Program-made: the position numbers and the translations under genes
Notes under the pieces: model-generated
The model's database searches: none
What the model saw: only the letters and a program-made list of their open reading frames with translations
Told to the model about the DNA's origin: nothing
Shown: in pieces, positions 1-6,298 of the stretch
How positions within the stretch are numbered: position 1 is the first letter of the stretch
How the letters are laid out: every line of letters begins with the position of its first letter
Assembly (NCBI GenBank): GCA_946886805.1
Contig: CAMPJM010000098.1
Location: 1 to 10,628, forward strand
From: an uncultured Flammeovirgaceae bacterium
Lineage (GTDB): Bacteria; Bacteroidota; Bacteroidia; Cytophagales; Cyclobacteriaceae
Direction of reading: 5' to 3'
Length of the DNA stretch: 10,628 bases

Positions 1-1532
1 TTTTCTTTTCGGTGCATTTCTTCCTGCGTCGCAGATAGCTCTTCCATATTTTGTCGCATTTCCTCTTCCTGAGCCTTCATTTCCTCAGCCATTGTTTGGG
101 CTTCAACCAATAATTTTTTGGTCATTTCGTTGGTTTGAACTGCTGAAACCGCAGATGCAACAAACTCGCCCACTTTTTCCAGGAACTCTATCTGATAGCT
201 TTCATAATTTATAAAGCTTGCAATTTCGATCAATGCCTGCACCTCATCGTTATACTTCATCGGAACAATGAGCAATGTTTTGGGCGTAGCGTCTCCCAGT
301 CCGGAGGTTATATTTGCGTAACCCGCTGGTATTTCCTTAAGAAATATTGTCTGAGCTTCAAAATATGCCTGACCTATCAAACCTTCGCCCGGTTGAATTT
401 TTTTGTTGATGTATTTTTTTCTGTTGAAGGCGTAGCAAGCTATTAAATCGATCGATTTATTATTTTCATTGTCTGTATTTACCAGAAATAATCCCCCTTG
501 CTGCGCTTTTAAATATTTTACTAAAAACACCAAAGATTCGAATGCAAGCACCTCAACATTTTCCTGATGATTTCGAATAAGTTCAGAAAATTCGGCCAAT
601 CCTTTAGTTACCCATTGACGTTGTACCTCATCAGCCTTCACCTTTTTCATCTTGTCCCTCATTTTCACTAAGGAGCCAGCAAGATTGTTGTGATTTAATT
701 CAATATTTTCAGTGTTAAGACCTTCCCAATTGACATCATACTCACCTACTGCAATATGATTTACAAAATCAGCTGCCTTTTTAGAATTTTCAATATATCC
801 TTCAATCAAATTGTATTCATTGCTGATATCTGATGCGGTACCGGGATCAAAATTATATTTCCGGTTATTTTGCTCCAGTTCAATGAACAGCTCTTTTCGC
901 TTCTTAGCGGCTCTTTTTAATAAATAAACAATGAAAAAGATTGTGGGGGCACTGATTAAGGTCAGGATAAGCATCATCCAAATACTGCTTGAAGAAGCGG
1001 TTTGATATTCGTCCCTTGCTTCCTTTGTTATTTTATTTTCATATTCAGAAAGGCTTTTAAAAAAATTCTGGTAGGTAAACCATGCTTGATATCCTTTATC
1101 CTCTATTATCATTACCCGCACCAGTGAGTCTTGGCCATTATCAATCGCATTAATTACCGAATTACAATATTCGATGTAATTATGCATCGCCACCTTGAGA
1201 ACCGGCAGTTCTTTAGGTTGGTGATTTTGGATATCCAATAAAACCTGAAGACTATCGAAGGTTTTATCAGTTTCCTTTATTGCACCTGTATAATGTTTAA
1301 GATGAGTTGCATCTTTGGTAATTGCATAAGCTCTCAGTCCTAAATCAATAGCTTGTAAATTATTAAGTATGAAATCGGCTCTTACCAAGGTTTTCTCACT
1401 AAGTTCCAACTGCTCTGTAGTGTTGATCATAACTTGTCGGTTGTGCACAACCAGAACAGTACTTATTATTATGAGTACTAAAATTAACCCTGCAAGAAAT
1501 GCAACTGCATTATTTCTTAAAGTCCCTTTCAT
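1..1532 (-). CDS. Membrane-anchored GAF-domain sensor protein (CHASE3-like input), 3' part missing
   Basis: The reading frame is open from the ATG at 1532-1530 to the left edge, giving 510 codons with no stop, so the C-terminus is outside the window. Seen in the translation: a hydrophobic segment at residues about 9-29; an extracytoplasmic helical region at about 30-183 with a CHASE3-like pattern (LGLRAYAITKD near 64-74); a second hydrophobic segment at about 184-206 followed by basic KRAAKKRK; a HAMP-like helical stretch at about 250-300; a GAF domain at about 320-468 (GGLFLV, PGEGLIGQAY, a TPKTLLIVPM strand); then a Glu/Met-rich coiled coil from about 466 containing EEMRQNMEELSATQEEM. In Bacteroidota this coiled coil typically joins GAF to PAS, GAF or output modules. 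No histidine kinase, cyclase or MCP signalling domain is present in the visible part, so the output is unknown. The chosen ATG lies directly before the first membrane segment; no Shine-Dalgarno sequence is seen. Confidence 0.88.
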   Translation of the reverse strand, partial: MKGTLRNNAVAFLAGLILVLIIISTVLVVHNRQVMINTTEQLELSEKTLVRADFILNNLQAIDLGLRAYAITKDATHLKHYTGAIKETDKTFDSLQVLLDIQNHQPKELPVLKVAMHNYIEYCNSVINAIDNGQDSLVRVMIIEDKGYQAWFTYQNFFKSLSEYENKITKEARDEYQTASSSSIWMMLILTLISAPTIFFIVYLLKRAAKKRKELFIELEQNNRKYNFDPGTASDISNEYNLIEGYIENSKKAADFVNHIAVGEYDVNWEGLNTENIELNHNNLAGSLVKMRDKMKKVKADEVQRQWVTKGLAEFSELIRNHQENVEVLAFESLVFLVKYLKAQQGGLFLVNTDNENNKSIDLIACYAFNRKKYINKKIQPGEGLIGQAYFEAQTIFLKEIPAGYANITSGLGDATPKTLLIVPMKYNDEVQALIEIASFINYESYQIEFLEKVGEFVASAVSAVQTNEMTKKLLVEAQTMAEEMKAQEEEMRQNMEELSATQEEMHRKE

Positions 1533-1940
1533 TGTTATTTTATTAAACCTGAATAATGAGGAATGGTATCAAGAACTAATACCCCTTCCTAATTAAGTGT
1601 TTATAAAAATAATACTTAATCTCGAACTTAGTTAATTGCAAATTTTTAAAGGATATATTCTGGAGTACACAAAAGCGTCTTTTTTTACTATTTCTTCAAC
1701 AATTCAAATATTTTGATAAGCATTATCCATTATCCGAATCGGAGGTTTAAAAATAACCATGGGAATATGGCGACAGAAGGCTTATTTTTTTGTTTTAGAC
1801 CTATTTAGTTCTTAATTGATTTTCATTAATCACACAAGTAATATTTCGCATAAACAAAATTGTATTTCGCTCATTTCGATATTAGAACTCCAATGAAGCT
1901 TGAAGAGATGAAACCCTGCAATAATGTTCTACATAAGCTT
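1533..1940. other. Gene-free stretch between the sensor start and the fsr stop
   Basis: This is 408 bp of AT-rich sequence with no credible coding frame. It must hold the promoter and leader of the minus-strand sensor gene and the 3' end of the fsr transcript. I found no convincing -33/-7 pair for the sensor on the minus strand and no GC-rich hairpin with a T-run that would end fsr. The only clear structure is the inverted repeat at 1592-1620, listed separately. Confidence 0.6.
1592..1620. repeat. Inverted repeat upstream of the sensor gene
   Basis: The arms ATTAAGT (1592-1598) and ACTTAAT (1614-1620) are perfect reverse complements. Pairing continues inward through one G-T wobble and two more pairs, giving about 10 pairs around a 9-nt AT-rich loop at 1602-1610. 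The repeat lies 60-88 bp upstream of the sensor start, a position that fits an operator or a hairpin in the 5' leader. There is no T-run typical of a terminator. Function is inferred from position only, and the low complexity of the region means chance cannot be excluded. Confidence 0.4.
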
Positions 1941-3167
1941 TCAACTACTTCTGATGTTCTTAAATCGTGGTAAAAATCCTGCTATAAATCCCAATAAAGG
2001 TAAAAATGCACAAATTTGGAAAACGAAATAGATACTGGTAACATCAGCCAGCTTACCTAAAACAGCAGAACCAATCCCTGCCATTCCAAAGGCAAACCCA
2101 AAAAATAATCCTGAAATCATGCCTACTTTCCCTGGAACCAATTCCTGAGCAAAAACAAGAATTGCTGAAAATGCAGATGAAAGAATGAGTCCAATAAGAA
2201 CACTTAAAACGCTGGTCCAAAACAGGTTAGCGTATGGCAACATGAGGGTAAAAGGAGCAACACCTAAAATGGAGATCCAAATAACATACTTCCTTCCGAT
2301 TCTATCACCTAAAGGTCCGCCTGCAAATGTGCCCGCAGCAACGGCAAAAAGAAAAATAAATAGATGTATCTGGGCATTTTGAATAGAAACACCAAACTTA
2401 TCAATCAAGAAGAAGGTGAAATAGCTGGTGAGACTGGTCATGTATATATACTTGGAGAAGATCAACACCAGTAGAATTGCCAGAGATTTCTTGACTGTTT
2501 TTGGGGATAAAGCGACCCCGCCATTTTCTCCGGCATTTTTCTTCTTTTTCAACCTATGGGTATTGTTTTTATACCAGGTTCCGACATTATAAAGAATAAT
2601 AATAGCCAATAGTGCTGCAATTGTAAACCAAATTATGCTGAATTGCCCTAAAGGAACAATAATAAGGGCAGCCAATAATGGGCCTATTGAACTCCCGGCA
2701 TTGCCGCCTACCTGAAAAAGCGACTGAGCCATTCCGTGCTTTCCCCCGGAAGCCATGTGCGCAAGGCGAGATGCTTCAGGATGAAACACCGCAGAGCCCA
2801 TGCCTATCAGCGCTACAGATACCAAAACCATGGGGAACGAATGAGCCTGGGACAGAAAAACTAATCCAACTAAAGTAAATGCCATTCCTATAGGCAATGA
2901 ATAAGGTTGCGGCTTTTTATCCGTATACCTGCCAACCACAGGCTGCAAAATAGAAGCAGTAAGCTGAAAGGTAAAGGTTATAAATCCGATCTGGGTAAAA
3001 TTTAAAACCAGCGATTCTTTAAGTAAGGGATAAATAGAGGGAATGAGTGACTGGATTGTATCATTTAACAAATGCGAAATACTCAAGGCAATTAAAACTG
3101 GGAAAACAGTTTTTTCTGCAATTTTATTGACCTCATTTCCGGTTTTTCCTTCTGTCAATGTCTCCAT
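1941..3167 (-). CDS. fsr: MFS exporter, fosmidomycin resistance protein (Fsr) family
   Basis: This 408-residue protein has a hydrophobicity pattern fitting the twelve-helix Major Facilitator Superfamily fold, with a basic cytoplasmic loop (LKKKKNAGENGG, about 206-217) between the two halves. Motifs shared with E. coli Fsr as I know it occur in the same order: SHLLNDTIQSLIPSIYPLL (31-49), TFQLTASILQPVVG (66-79), the loop 2-3 motif GRYTDKKP (79-86), FHPEASRLAHMASGG (128-142), and FQVGGNAGSSIGPLLAA (151-167). The second half carries the equivalent loop motif GGPLGDRIGRK (283-293). Length matches the family (about 400 residues). It acts in the inner membrane, probably as a proton-driven exporter; in E. 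coli the family member confers fosmidomycin resistance, but the natural substrate here is unknown. The ATG at 3167 precedes a short polar N-terminus and then helix 1. It is transcribed divergently from ppc and appears to be a single-gene unit. Confidence 0.92.
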   Translation of the reverse strand: METLTEGKTGNEVNKIAEKTVFPVLIALSISHLLNDTIQSLIPSIYPLLKESLVLNFTQIGFITFTFQLTASILQPVVGRYTDKKPQPYSLPIGMAFTLVGLVFLSQAHSFPMVLVSVALIGMGSAVFHPEASRLAHMASGGKHGMAQSLFQVGGNAGSSIGPLLAALIIVPLGQFSIIWFTIAALLAIIILYNVGTWYKNNTHRLKKKKNAGENGGVALSPKTVKKSLAILLVLIFSKYIYMTSLTSYFTFFLIDKFGVSIQNAQIHLFIFLFAVAAGTFAGGPLGDRIGRKYVIWISILGVAPFTLMLPYANLFWTSVLSVLIGLILSSAFSAILVFAQELVPGKVGMISGLFFGFAFGMAGIGSAVLGKLADVTSIYFVFQICAFLPLLGFIAGFLPRFKNIRSS

Positions 3168-3254
3168 TACCTGATTTAATATTTTGTAATACTGAAATTC
3201 AAGCTATGCGTAAGCGCACCTTTATAATAGCCGCACCCAGCTTGCAAACCGCCA

Positions 3255-3262
3255 CAAAATTA
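3255..3262 (-). promoter_or_regulatory. Candidate -7 box for fsr
   Basis: Read on the minus strand this is TAATTTTG, an exact match to the Bacteroidota -7 consensus TAnnTTTG, 88 bp upstream of the fsr start codon. There is no good TTG/TTTG -33 element at the expected 19-20 bp distance, and such an octamer is not rare in AT-rich DNA, so support is weak. Confidence 0.25.
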
Positions 3263-3486
3263 GTTGTAAATATTATGGATACTGTTAACCTTTTGATATT
3301 TTTTTGTTCTCTTTTACGACTAATGTCTGTAAGTGAAAATAAGATAAGGCAAGGAAATACTATTTGTCTTCAAACAAGTTAAATTCATCGTAGCTTACTC
3401 AAATACTTGAAGGAAAGAAAGCATAAACCCCATATTTTCAATTTTAGTCAAATTTATTTGCATCTTTTGTAACTTTCGTGGCATTT

Positions 3487-3527
3487 TGTTAAAAAAAAGC
3501 TAATCAATAAAGCTATTATTTTTAACA
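3487..3527. promoter_or_regulatory. Long dyad at the upstream edge of the ppc promoter
   Basis: TGTTAAAAA (3487-3495) and TTTTTAACA (3519-3527) are perfect 9-bp reverse complements, and inside them AGCT (3498-3501) pairs with AGCT (3511-3514) around a 9-nt loop, so about 13-15 pairs can form with one or two bulges. The right arm overlaps the place where the -33 element of the ppc promoter should be. That placement fits an operator. It could also be a bidirectional terminator-like hairpin, although no gene ends here. The role is inferred from symmetry and position. Confidence 0.45.
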
Positions 3528-3550
3528 GAGACAATTCTTTTGTAAATTTG
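3520..3550 (+). promoter_or_regulatory. Candidate ppc promoter (Bacteroidota type)
   Basis: TAAATTTG at 3543-3550 matches the TAnnTTTG -7 consensus exactly. At the expected 19-bp spacing upstream lies TTTT (3520-3523), a near match to the TTTG -33 element. Transcription would start near 3557, leaving a leader of only about 20-25 nt before the ATG at 3580. The -33 part is imperfect and overlaps the right arm of the dyad at 3487-3527, which would suit a promoter needing or blocked by a DNA-binding protein. Confidence 0.5.
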
Positions 3551-3579
3551 GTACTTTAACATCAATTTGAAGAAAATAT

Positions 3580-6156
3580 ATGGATGCTCCTGTGAACAAC
3601 GCTGCCCAACAATTTAAAAATCTGGTGGGCCTGAAATTTGATATGTACAACAGCCTTTTTACCTCTCTGCCATTTTTGAGAGTGGAAAAGACGGGTGTTT
3701 TATTATCGTTGTTTCTGTTGCATTGTGAGGAAGGGTACAAGAAAGGCCAAAGTCCAAGGGACATCATCACCTCTTTTCTGGATCAATATACTTCATTGGA
3801 AACGGAGCAGGACCGAAATGACTTGCTTTTCAGATTTATCCAGTATGCTGAACGTCAGGTGGTACTGTTTGATGCGCTGGAAGATGCTGCTTTTGCTGAA
3901 ATCAACGATATGAAAGGCGTTGGTACGTTAAAACACCTTCAGTCTGAAGTTGTGGCATCAAAGGCAGAGGAAAAACTTGCAGAGAAATTAAAAGATTTTT
4001 CGGTAAGGCTTGTTTTGACCGCTCATCCTACCCAATTCTACCCGAGCACTGTGCTTGGCATCATAAACGATCTTTCCCGAGCATTGGCAAGTAACAATAC
4101 GTCCCTTGCCAATACCTACCTGGAACAATTAGGAAAAACTCCTTTTTTCAAAAAGGAAAAGCCAACACCACTTGATGAGGCAGGAAATTTAATCTGGTTT
4201 CTTGAAAATGTTTTTTACCAGGCATCAGAGCAAATTTATACGTTTTTAAAGAGTCAATTCCCTGCTTCTGTAAACCCAAACAATGAGATAATACGAATGG
4301 GATTTTGGCCGGGTGGCGACCGGGATGGCAACCCATTTGTACGGGCAAATACAACCTTAAAAGTAGCAGATGCGCTCAGGGCCAGTGTTATTAAAAGTTA
4401 TTACCTTGATGTTCGTAAATTAAAAAGGAGACTCACATTCAAGGGGGTAGATCAACTGTTAGCAGGCCTGGAATCGAAATTATACAAAAACCTGTTTCTA
4501 CCAGAGCAAAGAATTGAACTTTCAAAAAGTGATATTATCCAAACCCTTACTGAAATCAGGGAGATCCTAAAAAGCAGTCATAACAGTTTGTTTTTGGATC
4601 TGGTAGATAAGCTTATTAATAAAGTAGAATTATTTGGATTGTATTTTGCTTCTCTGGATATCAGACAGGATAGCTCCGTACACTATGATTTGTTGAAAGA
4701 GATCTCAGAAAAAACGGATGCACTTCCTGATAACTATATGGAACTTTCAGAGGAAGAAAAAATAGATTTACTTCTCAATGTAAAAACTGAAGTACAGCCA
4801 TCTGCTGTGGATAATGAAATATTCCAGGATACTTTATATACCATCAATGCAATTAAATTAATACAGAAAAACAATGGCGAGAAAGGGTGCAACCGCTATA
4901 TCATCAGCCACAGCACAAGTGCCATCAATATCATTGAGGTTTATGGTTTATTTTTAATGTGTGGATGGGAAAAAGACGCGCTTCCTATCGATATAGTGCC
5001 GTTGTTTGAAACCATCGACGATTTAAAAAATGCAGGCGGGGTAATGAAAACCCTGTATGAAAATGAAACATACAGAAAGCATCTTAACAGCAGGGACAAT
5101 GTGCAAACCATTATGCTGGGCTTCTCTGATGGGACAAAGGACGGGGGATATTTAATGGCAAACTGGAGTATCTATAAGGCCAAAGAAGAATTAAGCCTGA
5201 TATCTAAGGCTTATGATATACAGGTGGTGTTTTTCGATGGGAGAGGAGGACCTCCTGCGCGGGGCGGAGGTAAAACACATCAGTTTTATGCTTCCATGGG
5301 AAAAAACATTTCCAATAAGGAAATCCAACTGACTGTACAGGGACAAACAATCAGTTCCAATTTTGGAACAATCGATTCTGCTCAATTTAATATTGAACAG
5401 TTAATGCATGCCGGTATTAGCAACGCACTTTTTTCTACAAGAGAAACTACCCTTACAGCGGAAGAAGATATTTTGTTAAAAGACCTGTCAGATGAAAGCT
5501 ACAATGCCTATAAAGCGTTAAAGACCCATCCTGAATTTATTGAATATCTTAATTTTATTAGTCCCTTACGGTATTATGCTGAAACCAATATTGGCAGCAG
5601 GCCGTCGAAAAGAAAGTCGGGGAAATTGAATCTTGATGATTTGAGAGCCGTGCCTTATGTAGGATCCTGGAGCCAGTTAAAACAAAACTTGCCGGGGTAT
5701 TATGGCGTGGGTAAGGCTTTTGAAAAAATGGAGGAAGCAGGAAAATGGAATGAGCTTAAAGAACTCTATAAAAGGTCTTTGTTTTTCAAAACCATGCTGG
5801 ATAATTGTGAAATGGCAATGAATAAATGCTTCTTTCCTTTAACAGCTTACCTGTCCGACCATCCTAAATATGGTGAGTTGTGGAATTTAATGTATGAAGA
5901 GTTTGAAAGAACCAAAAAATACCTTCTCATGCTAACTGGTGCCTCTGATTTGATGGACGACAAACCTGTGGATCAGCTTTCTATTCAAATGAGGCAAAGA
6001 ATTGAAATGCCTTTGGTCACCATTCAGCAGCATGCTTTAACGAAAATCAGGGAAATAGAAGAAGCAAATTCTGATGACCCTAAAAAGCAAAGTTATGAGA
6101 AGATGGTAATGCGTTGTTCTTTCGGGATTATAAATGCTGAAAGAAATTCTGCTTAA
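3580..6156 (+). CDS. ppc: Phosphoenolpyruvate carboxylase (Bacteroidota-type)
   Basis: This cytosolic enzyme (858 residues; E. coli 883) carboxylates PEP with bicarbonate to oxaloacetate, refilling the TCA cycle. Family motifs appear in order: VLTAHPTQ (145-152) with catalytic His149; GFWPGGDRDGNPF (241-253); SLDIRQDSS (358-366); LFETIDDL (475-482); GFSDGTKDGG (514-523) with Lys520; DGRGGPPARGGG (553-564) with Arg555 and Arg561; NIGSRPSKRK (670-679). Residues aligning with the E. coli aspartate/malate inhibitor site appear kept: Arg561, Lys749 and Arg805, plus Asn856 in the C-terminal ERNSA (normally RNTG). Two departures from the E. coli pattern: Asp553 stands where E. coli has His579 (HGRGG), and the double Arg after the HPT motif is replaced by FYPST. 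I believe these are lineage traits rather than damage, since the frame is intact. The ATG at 3580 follows AAGAAAATAT and gives a normal N-terminus. It is monocistronic, with a promoter just upstream and a terminator just downstream. Confidence 0.96.
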   Translation: MDAPVNNAAQQFKNLVGLKFDMYNSLFTSLPFLRVEKTGVLLSLFLLHCEEGYKKGQSPRDIITSFLDQYTSLETEQDRNDLLFRFIQYAERQVVLFDALEDAAFAEINDMKGVGTLKHLQSEVVASKAEEKLAEKLKDFSVRLVLTAHPTQFYPSTVLGIINDLSRALASNNTSLANTYLEQLGKTPFFKKEKPTPLDEAGNLIWFLENVFYQASEQIYTFLKSQFPASVNPNNEIIRMGFWPGGDRDGNPFVRANTTLKVADALRASVIKSYYLDVRKLKRRLTFKGVDQLLAGLESKLYKNLFLPEQRIELSKSDIIQTLTEIREILKSSHNSLFLDLVDKLINKVELFGLYFASLDIRQDSSVHYDLLKEISEKTDALPDNYMELSEEEKIDLLLNVKTEVQPSAVDNEIFQDTLYTINAIKLIQKNNGEKGCNRYIISHSTSAINIIEVYGLFLMCGWEKDALPIDIVPLFETIDDLKNAGGVMKTLYENETYRKHLNSRDNVQTIMLGFSDGTKDGGYLMANWSIYKAKEELSLISKAYDIQVVFFDGRGGPPARGGGKTHQFYASMGKNISNKEIQLTVQGQTISSNFGTIDSAQFNIEQLMHAGISNALFSTRETTLTAEEDILLKDLSDESYNAYKALKTHPEFIEYLNFISPLRYYAETNIGSRPSKRKSGKLNLDDLRAVPYVGSWSQLKQNLPGYYGVGKAFEKMEEAGKWNELKELYKRSLFFKTMLDNCEMAMNKCFFPLTAYLSDHPKYGELWNLMYEEFERTKKYLLMLTGASDLMDDKPVDQLSIQMRQRIEMPLVTIQQHALTKIREIEEANSDDPKKQSYEKMVMRCSFGIINAERNSA

Positions 6157-6180
6157 TTTCTCTATGACGAATATTGAAAA

Positions 6181-6231
6181 AATAAAAGAGCCTGGTATTA
6201 GTTAAGGAAACTTACACACCAGGCATTTTCT
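6181..6231 (+). terminator. Intrinsic terminator after ppc
   Basis: GCCTGGT (6190-6196) pairs perfectly with ACCAGGC (6218-6224), a GC-rich 7-bp stem 34 bp after the ppc stop. A second small stem, AGTT/AACT, can form inside the loop. The stem is followed by ATTTTCT and preceded by an A-rich run (AATAAAAGA), so it may also act weakly on the opposite strand. It separates ppc from the lipoprotein gene. Confidence 0.8.
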
Positions 6232-6232
6232 G

Positions 6233-6266
6233 TTGGTTGCAAATAATAGAGTATAATAGTAATTTC
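6233..6266 (+). promoter_or_regulatory. Weak promoter candidate for the large lipoprotein gene
   Basis: The 142-bp gap after ppc contains TTG at 6237-6239 and, 20 bp on, TAATTTCA (6260-6267), only a partial match to TAnnTTTG. A perfect TATAAT occurs at 6252-6257, but its spacing to TTGGTT (6233-6238) is only 13 bp. A promoter is expected because a terminator lies just upstream, but none of these elements is convincing alone. Confidence 0.25.
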
Positions 6267-6298
6267 ACGGACGATTTTTTGGGACAAAGTAATCCTGA

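Larger units (their letters stand above)
3168..3579. other. Divergent intergenic region between fsr and ppc
   Basis: This 412-bp AT-rich stretch has no credible gene; the short frames crossing it lack homology and overlap fsr or ppc. It should contain the promoters of both flanking genes. I see a candidate fsr -7 box near 3255-3262, a strong candidate ppc -7 box at 3543-3550, a long dyad at 3487-3527, and an imperfect direct repeat (3465-3478 and 3538-3551, 12 of 14 bases identical) whose second copy contains the ppc -7 box. Nothing resembling a known riboswitch or small RNA was recognised in 3270-3460. Confidence 0.6.

Noticed and set aside
1369..1596. Plus-strand reading frame of 75 codons
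   Set aside because: It lies mostly antisense to the start of the sensor gene, has no recognisable domain and shows no start context; the opposite-strand frame is clearly coding.
1746..1796. Hairpin plus T-run (CCAT/ATGG, then a run of seven T) downstream of fsr
   Set aside because: The stem is four base pairs, the T-run is far from it and on the plus strand, where no gene needs terminating; it does not serve minus-strand fsr.
1893..1940. Two AAGCTT sites just after the fsr stop, as a possible hairpin
   Set aside because: The hexamer is self-complementary, so pairing is trivial; flanking bases extend it only with a bulge, across a 27-nt loop and without a T-run.
3158..3382. Plus-strand reading frame of 74 codons in the fsr-ppc intergenic region
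   Set aside because: It begins inside fsr on the opposite strand, has no recognisable motif, and runs through AT-rich sequence expected to be promoter DNA.
3522..3770. Minus-strand reading frame of 82 codons
   Set aside because: It is antisense to the ppc 5' end and its promoter; the ppc frame explains the region fully.
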